Shown here: piece after piece, positions 11,023-22,335 of the stretch
How the letters are laid out: every line of letters starts with the position of its first letter
Position numbering within the stretch: position 1 is the stretch's first letter
Assembly (NCBI GenBank): GCA_028829895.1
Contig: CM054177.1
Coordinates: 35,117,064 to 35,181,063 of the forward strand
From: Sinotaia quadrata
Lineage: Eukaryota > Mollusca > Gastropoda > Architaenioglossa > Viviparidae
Reading direction: 5' to 3'
Length of the DNA: 64,000 nt
Position numbers and translations under genes: made by a program
The notes under the pieces: generated by a model
The model's input: only the letters and a program-made list of their open reading frames with translations
The model's database searches: none
Told to the model about the DNA's origin: nothing

Positions 11023-11700
11023 ATGTTTCCAGATTTTCGTTTAGCCCCATTTTGGATCCTGCTGGTTGTGTATTTCATTCTATACAAACCATTTTATCAA
11101 GTCCCACCAGAAACAATAACTGCTGCTGTTTTGAAAGCCGCCCCTATTTGGTACCTGACGACGTACGTCACTCTAGCAAGCAAGGACCCAGCACTACGTA
11201 CGGACTCGACCACGAGAGATTTTGCAGTGTGGACACGCACAGGACTTGCTGTGTCCGGCTTTGGTGACATGTGTCTGGTATGGAGAGATAGTCTTTTTAT
11301 TCCCGGCATGCTTTTCTTTGCTGTTGCGCATGGTTTCTATATAAATGCATTAAAAAGAAGACTCAATAATAGTGAGCGAAAATATTCAGAGTTATTCTTA
11401 TTGCTTGGAATCTGTTCCTACCTCTTCGTGGCTTCCGGTATAGACACGTGGTTGATGGCCGTGTTGGTGCTAGTGTATACATCACTTCTGTTCTGGATGG
11501 GATATCTATCTATACAAAGACACATTTGTGAGCACACGCGTGCGTCCTGGTATGGAGCTGTTGGTGCGCTTTGCTTTCTCGTGTCCGATCTCGCCATTGC
11601 GCTGAACAAATGGAAACTCTCTCTTCCTTGCGCGGAACTCGTCATCATGGTGACGTACTACGCAGCGCAGTATGGAATCGCTCTAGGCTCCACCAACTGA
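11023..11700 (+). CDS. TMEM86/YhhN-family lysoplasmalogenase (terminal exon)
   Basis: Encodes 225 residues of a polytopic membrane protein of the YhhN/TMEM86 family. Animal TMEM86A and TMEM86B hydrolyse the vinyl-ether bond of lysoplasmalogens to a fatty aldehyde and a glycerophospho-base, in ER-type membranes. Hydrophobic segments fall near residues 9-21, 33-51, 73-88, 91-110, 121-137, 143-161, 174-194 and 204-222, the eight helices expected. Family blocks visible are GFGDMCLVWRD (79-89), MLFFAVAHGFY (96-106), LVSDLAIALNKW (186-197) and MVTYYAAQYGIAL (209-221); the conserved acidic residues D82 and D189 are present. Length is close to the usual 230-240. The ATG at 11023 puts DFRLAPFW where vertebrate proteins have their first helix. 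However, the frame is open back to the acceptor at 10986, adding 12 codons (IAYQNLIGINWT) and possibly an upstream exon, so the true start is uncertain. The stop is TGA at 11698-11700. No frameshift or stop is seen, so it looks functional. Whether it is TMEM86A- or B-like cannot be decided. Confidence 0.93.
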   Translation: MFPDFRLAPFWILLVVYFILYKPFYQVPPETITAAVLKAAPIWYLTTYVTLASKDPALRTDSTTRDFAVWTRTGLAVSGFGDMCLVWRDSLFIPGMLFFAVAHGFYINALKRRLNNSERKYSELFLLLGICSYLFVASGIDTWLMAVLVLVYTSLLFWMGYLSIQRHICEHTRASWYGAVGALCFLVSDLAIALNKWKLSLPCAELVIMVTYYAAQYGIALGSTN

Positions 11701-12000
11701 TCGAAGTCAGTGTAGTGTAACTCTAATGGCATATTTTGACCACACAGTTTTAAATACCCAATTCTTTCGATATATGCATATTTATTTACACGTTTGTGTG
11801 CATGACTATGAGGTGTGTATTTGTTTTACATGTGAAAGAATAGTTTAAATCTGCCATTTCAAATTATTTTCTTATTTATACAAAATTTGAAAACATATTT
11901 ATATAAATTAAGCTTTCATACACGCTCCTTTTAGACAATCAGAATATGTGTCTAGAGCTTGGTGCCTAAATATAATTAATAAATGGATAAAGTCATAATA
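11701..12000 (+). other. 3' UTR of the TMEM86-like gene
   Basis: AT-rich trailer without coding potential. The first canonical polyadenylation hexamer, AATAAA, is at 11978-11983, about 280 bp after the stop codon. The exact cleavage site cannot be read from the sequence. Confidence 0.55.
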
Positions 12001-12232
12001 TATCAAATGTTTATATATATTAAAGATTTCTCTGACAAAAACTAAAAGAGACACCAAGATTAGTTGCAGTTATGGGAATTCAAGATTGTTACAGTTTTCT
12101 GACAATATTACATCCTCTCTGCAACAAACTGGGGGAGTTATATTTCCCTGGGGAAAAAAAAGAATGCCAATAGCGAAACGTTATGCGTAGTTGCTGAGGA
12201 CACTTGCGTGAATCACAATGCATTAAGACACG

Positions 12233-12890
12233 AGCATTGGAAGTGAACATTAGAACAACAAGCATTGGAAGTGGACATTAGAACAACATTAGAACAACAA
12301 GCATTGGAAGTGGGCATTAGAACAACATTAGAACAACAAGCATTGGAAGTGGACATTAGAACAACATTAGAACAACAAGCATTGGAAGTGGGCATTAGAA
12401 CAACATTAGAACAACAAGCATTGGAAGTGGACATTAGAACAACAAGCATTGGAAGTGGACATTAAAACAACATTAGAACAACAAGCATTGGAAGTGGACA
12501 TTAGAACAACATTAGAATAACAAGCATTGGAAGTGGACATTAGAACAACATTAGAACAACAAGCATTGGAAGTGGACATTAGAACAACATTAGAACAACA
12601 AGCATTGGAAGTGAACATTAGAACAACAAGCATTAGAAGTGAACATTAGAATAGCAAGCATTGGAAGTGAACATTAGAACAACATTAGAACAACAAGCAT
12701 TGGAAGTGAACATTAGAACAACAAGCATTGGAAGTGAACATTAGAACAACAAGCATTGGAAGTGAACATTAGAACAACAAGCATTGGAAGTGAACATTAG
12801 AACAACAAGCATTGGAAGTGAACATTAGAACAACAAGCATTGGAAGTGAACATTAGAACAACAAGCATTAGAAGCGAATATTAAAAAAAT
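12233..12890. repeat. Minisatellite, 27/39-bp units
   Basis: The unit is built on ATTAGAACAAC and AAGCATTGGAAGTG. Early copies carry an extra ATTAGAACAAC (39 bp) and later ones do not (27 bp). Both lengths are multiples of three, so open frames arise on both strands. They are not genes. Confidence 0.92.
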
Positions 12891-13639
12891 AAACAATTGA
12901 AGAACATTAGAACAACGAGCAATAGGGGTGAACATTAAGCAGAAATAGATAATTGAGTAGATTATAACACTAGAAAAGTTGTTCTTGTGATCTGATGAAG
13001 CATTTCTTCCCTTCTTGATGCAAAGGGAGGTAATAAATAGATGTCAGGTAGAATGAGAGTTTTCTGTTTGCTATAACTTTGCTTTTCTATAGGGTTAGAA
13101 AGGTAGTATTTAAAGGTTTGCTTATTGGACATATATTTCATCTCATTCTTTCTTGTTCTGGCATGCTAACAGTTCTAGATAAGATAACTAGCTCTTTGTA
13201 CACGTTTGTCATTATGCACTTGTTTATGCTGAAGGACTATAAGAGTCACAGGAAGAACAGTCTTTATATAAATAACTAAACATGTTTGACTCCCATACAA
13301 ACTTAAGGAGATAGTTTGCTATAAAGCATTGTAAAAAGCCCTCTAATGATAAATCATTTCAAAATTAAATCCAGTACAAAATGTTATACATATATTTCAT
13401 AATAAAACTGCAAAATAATCAGAAAAGGTATTTCTTATACCTATGTTTCACTATTTAACTAATTCTGCAAGAGAAGCAATACATTGCATAGTTTAAGTAA
13501 TCATAAGAATGAATGTCAAGAAAGAAAGATTTTGTTTTATTTAGTGAAATGAAATACTGTTTGTATGTGACATTGTCAATATGTAATTGGCAGTTCGCTA
13601 GTATACAGCACTCTTTCACCAGTCGTTAGTTAGGTATCA
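12891..13639. other. Intergenic DNA, nothing recognised
   Basis: AT-rich. The 66-codon open frame at 13079-13279 has no family resemblance. Confidence 0.5.
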
Positions 13640-13955
13640 ATCTGCTCTCTCTTAAACTGGTGAAATTTATATCTGTATGTCGCACTCATCACTCTGAAGT
13701 ACTCTAACAGTTTGGCCTTATATGTATCATACGTCACAGCTTCCTCTGGGATCCTAAGACTATACTATCCTGACCATTCATACCTGCTAAATGGGAGAGC
13801 CATAAACTTTCTGGTAGGCCTAATCTTATGGCACACTGTTCAAAGCTTAGTATATAATCCTCAATATTTTCTTTTTTGTTTTTGAGTTTCAGACATTTCC
13901 ATGACGTCAAGTATGATGACAGTCTAACTGACATGCAAACAAGTATTAGAAGCAC
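13640..13955 (-). pseudogene. Ty3/gypsy-type gag (capsid) fragment
   Basis: On the - strand the frame ending at 13734 contains ENIEDYILSFEQCAIRLGLP, then ESLWLSHLAGMNGQDSIV. After a one-base frame change near 13745 it continues AVTYDTYKAKLLEYF, RVMSATYRYKFHQFK. The pattern (E.I..Y...FE..A...LP...W...LA, then YD..K..LL..F..T...YR.KF) is that of the SCAN-like capsid of gypsy elements common in molluscs. The frameshift and missing ends show it is dead. It abuts an RT fragment in the opposite orientation at 13985. Confidence 0.7.
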
Positions 13956-13984
13956 ATTGTGATGTACTTAAAAAAAAATTAGGT

Positions 13985-14285
13985 CTTACTAATCTGACTG
14001 AGCTTGAGCTTTAGTTGACAACTGACACACCAGTGAAAGTCCATTGGTATGCATTGCAGAAAGAGATTAATGACATGTTAAAGCTAGATATTATGGAACC
14101 AGCACACATAGTGTTAGTCTGAAAGTAGGATGGAAGTAATTGGTTTTGTATTTCATTTTAATATGTATTGATGTGAATCTGGGTAAGGTTTATGCCTTTG
14201 ACTGACCTGCTGACAGAATGTAGGTTGGAAGGTGCAAGAAAGTCATCAATTTGGATTGGATCAGGAGTGAGGATGGGTAGAGATG
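13985..14285 (+). pseudogene. Ty3/gypsy reverse transcriptase, N-terminal fragment
   Basis: Reads GLTNLTELEL, LTTDTPVKVHWYALQKEIND, MLKLDIMEPA, then after stops DGSNWFCISF and, in a shifted frame, MPLTDLLTEC. These align in order with the start of gypsy RT (the ...V...I..ML..G.IEPS.SP... block, then K.DGS.R.CVDFR, then the PMP block). Stops and frame changes make it non-functional. It lies back to back with the - strand gag fragment. Confidence 0.65.
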
Positions 14286-15261
14286 GGTGTGGTATCAAGA
14301 GTAATAAAACCATGATTCTATTCCTCACTCTTTGAAAACAACTCTTTGGGTTGAGTATTGAGACGAGTCCCTCCCTAGCATGGGTTGTATATGGAACAGG
14401 ATACCCTTAGCTACATAAGGGTCTTTCTTTTTGTCTCCTTCTTGGTTCATTTTCTATCTTATTATGAGACCTACTACGAGGGCTTTGGTTGCCTGATTCT
14501 GATGTATTTATTCCATGTTCCTATGGAGTGCCTACCAGTGTGATGTACCTTGTGCCAGCACATTGAAGATGAAATTGTCCTGATTATGTCAGTGACTAAG
14601 TGTGGCTTGAACTTAATCAGACTTTTTAATCCGAAAATTCACTATATGAAAAGAAATTATGGCATACTGTAATCTATTGATTCTTTAAAGATTTTTAAAC
14701 TTCTTTTTTTAAACTTTTATTAATTGTTCAATCTTGCATAGCTGTTAATAAAATGTAAATTCTTTCTTTGTACTTTATCGTAATTTGTAGTGAAGTCTCA
14801 TGATGATGTCATGTTCTTTGCCCATCTCTACATTTATTTATGTAGCTATTGTATAAAATCTATTTCCTGGGTTAATAACTGAGTGGGAGCAGTGAGTCAA
14901 ATTGATGATGGCACACTCACACATTGGCATAACAGTAGCCAAAAATATATCTGAGCCATGCTTACTTGTCGATCATTACAATGATACAGGAATATTTTTC
15001 CTAATTGGCAATATTTCAAACATGCTTGCAGGCACTTACACACAACCTTCAACAAGGTCCAGACAAAGTGTCTACAGTAAGAGAAGTACACTGCTGATAC
15101 CAGCCGCATAAAGCTCACACAAAATAGCAAGCATTTCAAACTAACAAATATTACTACAAATACAAGTTAGAAAATATGAATAATAATAAAATATTAAATA
15201 AAATAATTAAATCAAGTATTAATTATGCAATTAATTAAGTGGTGGAACTTTATATCTTTAC
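14286..15261. other. Intergenic DNA, probably more decayed element sequence
   Basis: The sequence up to about 14650 is less AT-rich than the background and may be the continuation of the retroelement, but no further motif is readable. Beyond that nothing is recognised. Confidence 0.35.
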
Positions 15262-15825
15262 AAATTATAAAACAATTTAATGTATTATTTCAATCTTTAA
15301 AGCCCCAAAAATAGTACAATTATACAACAATTTAATGTATCATTTCAATATTTAAGTGCCAAATAAATAGTACAATTATACAACAATATAATGCATCATT
15401 TTAATCTTTAAGTGCCAAATAAATATTACAACAATTTAGAAATAATGTAATGTACTATTTCAATTTTTAGAGCCATGTAAATAATACAACAGCTTCCAAA
15501 ATAAATGAATGTATCATTTCAATCTTTAGTGCCAAACAAATAGTACAGTTTACAAATAATTTACTATATAATTTCAATCTTTAGAGCCAAATAAAAAGTA
15601 CAATTTTGAATAATTTCATGTATCATTTCAATCTTTAGAGCCATGTATATAGTACAACAACTTCCAAAATAATTTAATATACCATTTCAATCCTTGGAGC
15701 CATGTATATAATACAACAACTTCAAAATAATTTAATATACCATTTCAATCCTTAGAGCTATGTATATAGTACAACAAATTCCAAAATAATTTAATATACC
15801 ATTTCAATCCTTAGAGCCAAATACA
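15262..15825. repeat. Diverged minisatellite, about 60-bp unit
   Basis: Imperfect copies around ATGTATCATTTCAATCTTTA followed by GAGCCAAATA and TAGTACAA. About ten copies with many small indels, so it is an old array. Confidence 0.8.
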
Positions 15826-17574
15826 TCATCATGCACAACTCACCATAAGCTGAATGAGTCTAAAATTACTGAAACATGGCTAATTTTATTATTTGAATTT
15901 TTTTTCTTCAAACAATTGAGATAGCTTACAGTATTAAGCTAAAATATTTTAAATAAAAATTGTAAAAGTGTCTAAATGACTGGTACTAAAGTACAGCAAT
16001 ATTGAATGTTCTCAAGTAGTTTTATTTAGGATTACAACCAGCACTTTAATTCCTGTTCGACTTTCGTACTTTGTACATCAGATATAACAATCATTGAAAG
16101 CAACTTAGTTTTCTAAAGCAAAGACAAGAAACTATATGAGCTATATTATTTGTCCTTTTAGTGTATATTATATAAATATTTTCTCTCCCCTTCTATGGTC
16201 AATCTCCATTAGGAAATACAAATGTTTTCTCCACCTTCCTACTCTCAGTCTCCATTAAGTTATACACTTGTTTTTTCTCACCTTCTACTGTCATCCTCCA
16301 TTAGGATATTAATGCTGCCTAGTAAAAGTAGTAGAGAGAAGTATCATACTTATTAACTAGATCTGCAACCATATCGATTCAAAAAGCTTGTATATTTGTA
16401 TGCAGAAACTATATGATGCTATTGCAGAGTATGCACTTATTTCATAATATAATTATAATAACAAAACAATAATGTGGCATAATAATAGCATATAAAAACA
16501 ACAGTTTTCATGCCCAAAACCACTTTTTAAATTCAGGTAATAATATGGCTATTGTCGTACAGAAAGTAATATAAATAACAAGTATTGGTCGATCTAGCAC
16601 TATTTATTTAATTTATTGTAAAAATTTAATCTTTCGGAATTGATTAATTGAACTACATGGAGTATGCAGTCATAAAGGGAAGTAATCTAGTATTCCTGTT
16701 TCTAGATCAAGTTCTTTCCCATAGATTAGAAACTAAAAATCGAGACTCCATTCTCTACTTTGAGTTTTCACTGCAGAAAATCGTGACTACTTTAATCAGG
16801 AAAAATGGAAAGTTTTCATGTTTCAGACTGAGCATTATGGTTAAATGCTGCAAGGAAGATTCATTGCGCGCGTGTGTAACGAAATGTGCATTTAGGATTG
16901 GTCTTCGGGTCATTGACCTTCCGTTAGCATGATAACATGATATCTTAAGATTAGACAAGGCTTTATTTTCAGTAAACACCGATGCTCCATGTTTCTCGCC
17001 AATTTATATATATAGACGGAGAATAGAATAATTAGAACAGTGTTAATTAGACATTTGTGAATTATTCAGATATTTTAATTTTATAATTGCTGGAGATTTT
17101 CACGTTGGCTGACACTAAATGGATAAATGAAGTCTCCATTTTATATTTGTGTGAACAAAGCGAAATGATCTTTCCATGAAGATCAGTTGATGCCAAATGG
17201 GATGTGAGTTCAAATAGCCTATTGTTCAGTGGCATTGCCATTAGACCAATTTCCCTTTCCTTTTGCCCCTTAATACATGGATGGTCCGTGTTGGACTGAA
17301 CTGAATCAATTCTATTGCATGCATACAGTCAGTATTTTTGAGGAGACGAAACAGAGTTTTATACATTGAACGTCAGCTCATTAAATTTTCGATTCTCGAC
17401 AAGACAACGGTCTAATAGCTGACCACAAGTTTTAAAGATTTCTTCTAAACAGTTTATCGTAAAATTTTAAAAACAAAATTTATTTGTATAAACCTAGTCG
17501 TTTTGTCATGAATGAGTGATAAATGCACTTTTTAAAATTAAAAAAATATATATATTCCTTTACGAACTCCGCAG
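15826..17574. other. Intergenic DNA with a short repeat and a nuclear-receptor-like palindrome
   Basis: Three imperfect copies of a block around CTCCATTAGG with CTTCTA lie at about 16183-16315. A palindrome GGGTCATTGACCT lies at 16907-16919 in a locally less AT-rich patch (about 16850-16930). No gene is recognised before the exon candidate at 17575. Confidence 0.4.
16907..16919. promoter_or_regulatory. IR1-type nuclear receptor half-site palindrome
   Basis: GGGTCA-T-TGACCT is two nuclear-receptor half-sites in inverted orientation with a one-base spacer. This is the IR1 arrangement bound by RXR-type heterodimers, including ecdysone-receptor-like ones. Only the motif is seen; binding is inferred. 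Confidence 0.3.
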
Positions 17575-17869
17575 AACACAAGGTTCGTCTTCGGAAACGC
17601 ATAAACTTGTGACGCCATGGCAAAAACTAAAACACAAACTTGTGGCATTATTGCAAAAACTAAACCGGGCGAATGAGAATGCAATAGTTAATCGCCAAAT
17701 ATATTTTGAATCTATTATTAAAAAAGGACTAGATCCTTATCAGTTCGAATCTGATGAAACAGAAAGTGAAAGTGATTCAGTGGGATACATTCAGAAGCTT
17801 AAACAGCCCACATTGACAACACATATTTGTAAGTCACTCTCAATGGAAGCAGACGATAGAGTTATCTAG
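17575..17869 (+). CDS. Candidate terminal coding exon, unknown protein
   Basis: An AG acceptor (CTCCGCAG, ending about 17572) is followed by about 97 open codons ending in TAG at 17867-17869. The composition looks coding: charged and polar, with KNRANENAIV-like helical sequence, then an acidic serine-rich stretch FESDETESESDSVGY, then a basic/hydroxyl tail. It contains a 33-bp in-frame duplication (HKLVTPWQKLK then HKLVALLQKLN). No family is recognised. Without the splice site the frame runs back to an ATG at 17516 through low-complexity AT sequence, which looks non-coding. It could be the end of a multi-exon gene whose other exons I cannot find, or a chance ORF. Confidence 0.35.
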
Positions 17870-18494
17870 TTCGGCAACAATCACGATTAGCCTCTCTAAT
17901 ATTTGAATGTTTACCAAATACATTCATTTCTGAGATTGTAGATCTAGGTAGTTGAACCTGCCGAACAACTGCTAACTGTATAAACGTCTAACTTTCAAAT
18001 TTAGTAAATATTAGATGCTAACTTAAAACCTATTTTTAAAGCTCCGCATTATGGCAGTAATTTTATTGTATGTACTTTTATTAATATTAGTAGAGTAATT
18101 AAATTACTTAGAACTACTACTAATACCATTTATAATATTACGCCTTGTTTGTTTTATCAACTGGCTTACTATCTGCTACTACTAATTTTAAAAGTACAAA
18201 ACAAGGGTACATATTTGGATTTTTAGTTTGGCACTTATGGTACTACTACTAGTGTTCAGTATCTTTTTGATATATTTATATTAAGCATTTGGTTACATGC
18301 GTGAGCATTCTTAGTAATTTAAATATAAAATATAAATAAAACACTATAGTAGTGAGTACACAACTGTTCCTTAATTAAATAAGCATTTTGCTATTGAATT
18401 TATTGTGAGCATGCATTGAAAATTTCTGCATAAGCATTTTTTAATCATTTAAATAAGAGTTCAGATAAAATATAATACACAACTGCTCAGTGAT
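17870..18494. other. AT-rich DNA, nothing recognised
   Basis: No array, element or gene recognised. If the exon at 17575-17869 is real, this holds its 3' UTR. Confidence 0.4.
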
Positions 18495-19050
18495 TATTAA
18501 ACGTCTTGCTGATGAATTTATGAAGTGAGCCACCATTATTAAACATTTTGCTGTTGAATATATTAAGTGAACAACCATTATTAAACATCTTGCTGGTGAA
18601 TTTATGAAGTGAGCCACCATTAATAAACATTTTGCTGATGAATATATTAAGTGAACAACCATTATTAAACATCTTGCTGGTGAATTTTTTAAGAGCCACC
18701 ATTAATATAAACATTTTGCTGATGAATATATAAGTGAACAACCATTATTAAACATCTTGCTGGTGAATTTATGAAGTGTGCCACCATTATTAAACATCTT
18801 GTTGATTAAATTTTTAAGTGGGCCATCATTTTTAAACATCTTGCTGGTGAATTTATGAAGTATGCCACCATTATTAAACATCTCTCTGATGAATTTATGA
18901 AGTGTGCCACCATTATTAAACATCTTGTTGATTAAATTATAAAGTGAGCCATCATTATTAAACATCATTCTGATGAATTTATAAAGTGTGCCACCATTAT
19001 TAAAAATCTCTCTGATGAATTTATGAAGTGAACCATCATTATTACACATA
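18495..19050. repeat. Minisatellite, 42-bp unit
   Basis: Units around CCATTATTAAACATCTTGCT and GATGAATTTATGAAGTG, with two alternating variants (TGAGCCA versus TGAACAA). As 42 is a multiple of three, the - strand shows long MFNNGG...HKF frames, which are artefacts. Confidence 0.92.
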
Positions 19051-21149
19051 GTTCCCCAACCATAAATTTACTCTTTACATTTTTATGTAACTTGAAATGT
19101 TTCACTTAAGTGACTAATACAGAATGGGATTATTAATATTATTATTACAATTAGTTCAGTATTGACCGACAAATTCTTCCTCGATGGCTTGATTAAAGGC
19201 ATATGATATAAGTCAATATATTTATTACATCAAATTTTGTTTATATATTATGTATTTTTGTTTATGAGCAGGCAGTATCCTGAAAAAAATTAACAGAACA
19301 TCAAATGCACATTGCTGGCCATTTTCTCTGTCTACCAGATTGTCATGATATGAGGAAATATTATTAATTTTTTTCTCTCTAAGTGTCATCATACTCTAAA
19401 TGATTAACGAAACAGCCAAATTAATTTAAACAATGCAAAGGGGCTAAAATGACCATTTTGTCAACAATGTGAGAGGTAAGATGGAAATGCTAGCTGAGGA
19501 AGAAATAGGTTCGTGCCAGTGAATGGGAGAGCATAATTAACTTTCGAGGATGAGGACACAGGCATTTACCCCTCTGTGGTTAGGGATGCCAAGACCATAA
19601 ATCGTGTCTTGTACGGAATACGTGGTAGGCCACCTAGACACTGATTGTCTGTGAGAAAATAGGCTCTGATTTTTGAAATGTAACTTATTTTTAAGAATTA
19701 CCACCATAAAGTTTTTGTAGTTTACAGTTAGATATTTTGTTATTGTGAAATTATTTGTTGAAATAGAATTTTGAGTTATTGGAAAGTTGAGATTTATTTG
19801 TTATATCTATATGTGTTGGTTTGTATGTACAACCCTTTCTTGCTATGACTAGTGTACTCTTGCAAGGTGGCGATGAGTCACCATAGTAATGTAGTTTTAA
19901 AAATAAAATAAAAAATAGGATGTGCTCTGAGGGTCAGTTGTGCTCTGAGCTAGGTAGTTAGCAGGCAAATTGATATGTCACTCACTAGGTGTCAACTTGA
20001 AATTCGATACCTGGCACTAATAGAAAGTGGACAGTCAGAAAATTTGCCAGATGTGCAGTGCTGGATGGGGGTACTGTGTGCTGGAGGGTGTGTGTTAAAA
20101 ACACCTCAGTGAAAATGATGTACAAGGACTTTGCGCATAATAGGGGATGACAGAGACAGAAATGAATAAGAAACACTAAGAATGTAGATGTTGGTAGAGG
20201 GGTGAGAAAGACCCTCTTAGTTTCTCCCTGCTTTTTGTACCAAGGACTTTACGAGCTTGGCTGGCAACCAGTGCTAGAGAACTCTTGGGCACTGCAATAG
20301 AGTGCCAGATGTCTACTTGGCTGTGTTTGAAAGCGTGCCATCAGGGCCATCACAGATCAAGATGGACCAGTCATACGGACAGTCACCTCAGGTTCTTCAA
20401 AGACTCTGTGCAAAGATCGTGGTCAATCGACTATTTTCCAATGGAAGAATGGATTGGAAGTTTAGTGTCACTGTGCTGTGAGATATTGCAGATGGGCATC
20501 CGCGACCATGCATGGCATGTCACAGAATAACAACAACATTGACCGTTAATTAACATAAAGAGAAGAAACAAGAAACGTAATGAGATGAGAAGAAATGAGA
20601 AATGTTAAGAGAAGAGAAGAAATGAGGAACGAAACAAGAAGTAATGAGAAAATGTAACAAGAGTTTAGAAATAGGCCTAACATGGAGCGTAGCAAGAGAG
20701 TGAAACAGTAGCAGTGAGGATGGCTGTACTTGGGTTCCAGGGAGCGAACCACAACGTCGACGGTGTTTTGTGAATCATCATAGCCCCCAGCATAAGGAGA
20801 AAGTGACAATAACTATGTGAGTAGAAAAGTGCTACCTAGTGTAGGAATCTCAGAGCACATAAACATAAAACTTAAAACTAAAGCTTAGAAACTTAATTAA
20901 GAATTAAACCTTAAATTAAAAATAAACCTTAAACTTAAATCTATGTTTATCAGTGAAGAACCATTTTAAGATTAGTATAAGAAAATGTTGATGTGACTAT
21001 ATTGAAAAGGACTTGCAAATCGAATGACATTGGTTTTTCTTTTGAATGATTGAATTTTGATATAAGAGCAGTGGCTCCAGAACTTTTAAATAGTAACGGT
21101 TATTTTATGTTAAATAATGCTTAACCTATTTCAGAAGTAGTACTGCCTG
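19051..21149. other. Intergenic DNA, possible decayed retroelement
   Basis: 19500-19640 and 20200-20540 are less AT-rich than their surroundings. They lie upstream of an LTR-like 3' end at 21150-21605, so they may be older parts of that element, but no protein motif is readable. 20560-20690 is purine-rich (AGAAG/GAAATGAG). Confidence 0.35.
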
Positions 21150-21605
21150 AAGAATCTTGAGTTTGTATTTCTTTTATTTTATTTCATCATTCATCATTCT
21201 TTCTTTCTTTTCTTCCCCCCCACCCCCACCCCATGGGTGTGAGTTGTGGATGGCTGACTAACCAACATGTGAGAGGAAACCCATTGATCAATAAATTTGA
21301 ATTTATACTTTGACATTGAGACTTTTCCTGTCTATGGTTTTGAAAGAGTGGCTGTGGTCGTTGTTACACATTGTGTCATTTGTGCTGTCTACACTTCACC
21401 CTTACCCGTATGCAATCACACATGCAAACATGTCGGTAATATGTAACCTACATGCAGAATAAAATTCGAGCCAAATAACCATCTTGGTATTCTGTGTGTG
21501 GATTTGTAATAACATCTATGCAAGTCCTACGTGGTGTCGACTAGCCACCTCCCTCCTTTCTTCAGAGAGAAAGATAGTGGTAACACAGATCAACAACATC
21601 CTAAC
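21150..21605 (+). mobile_element. Second copy of the 8257-10246 LTR family (3' part)
   Basis: Matches about 9700-10225 block by block: TTTATTTCAT, CATTCTTTCTTTC then a C-rich run, CATGRRTGT, GACTAACMAACATG-like, GCAAAATAAA/GCAGAATAAA, TTGGTATT/GTGGTATT, CCACCYCCCTCCTTT, GAGAGA and CAACAACAT. The match stops at about 21600, where a LINE fragment begins, so the last 20 or so bases of the LTR are missing. Confidence 0.65.
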
Positions 21606-21611
21606 TGCAAT

Positions 21612-21775
21612 ACGATAGACGCCACAGGAAGGCGAGGAGTTTACGCAAAACTTGGCGCCAAACATTCAAAGAGGATCTGGAAGCACTTGACATCAAACAG
21701 GAAGAAATGGAAAACGTCACGGCCAACAGGACAGTTTGGAGAAAACTTGCTGCCCAATGTGCCCAGATAATCAGG
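21612..21775 (+). pseudogene. LINE reverse-transcriptase C-terminal tail
   Basis: One open frame reads DRRHRKARSLRKTWRQTFKE, DLEALDIKQEEMENVTANRT, VWRKLAAQCAQ. This is the C-terminal block (R.TWRRTF..DL........E....A.DR..WR..VAQC) of a non-LTR retrotransposon, of a different family from the fragment at 5490. It is very short and directly joined to the LTR-like repeat. Confidence 0.75.
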
Positions 21776-22164
21776 CTGACCTAAACTAAAACTGAAACTA
21801 AGGCAATAAAAGCCGTATTAAAAAATCATAGTGGTGAGAGACCGGACATTAACTACCTGATGCTAAATCAATTTTTTAAAAAAGAAGTGAATGATTAAGA
21901 TAATGAGATTTTAAAATATGGATACCAAAGTATACCGATATTATATCATAGGCATAGTAGACTCTGAACCTAGAGCCTACGATAATATAGAGTAAATAAA
22001 TAAAAAGGCTTCCGATAAATAAATGGTCTACGATAAATAAAGAGCCCATCAAATATATTTAATAATGTCCATGCTTTTATGCAATGAAGAAAATATGTTA
22101 TTATAATTTGATCGAGACTTTTATGGACTAAAAGAGAACGTTTATTATTTAACGTGAAGTGGAG
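21776..22164. other. AT-rich DNA, nothing recognised
   Basis: No feature seen beyond short GATAAATAAA-type direct repeats near 21990-22040. Confidence 0.5.
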
Positions 22165-22335
22165 GTGGTTTGATTTGCTGCCTGGTTTTAACAAGGCATG
22201 TTTGTATGTTGCTTAATGAGGTGGTTTGATTTGCTGCCTGGTTTTAACAAGGCATGTTTGTATGTTGCTTAATGAAGTGGTTTAATTTGCTGCCTGGTTT
22301 TAACAGGCATGTTTGTATGTTGCTTAATGAGGTGG
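22165..22335. repeat. 56-bp tandem repeat, three copies
   Basis: Unit from AGGTGGTTTGATTTGCTGCC to TATGTTGCTTAATG. Near-identical copies with a partial fourth at the right end. Confidence 0.92.

Noticed and set aside
13902..13909. Full CRE TGACGTCA sites at 4399, 13902 and 62861
   Set aside because: An 8-mer is expected about once per 65 kb at even base composition. The 13902 site is inside the gag remnant. Only the 4399 site is mentioned, because of its context.
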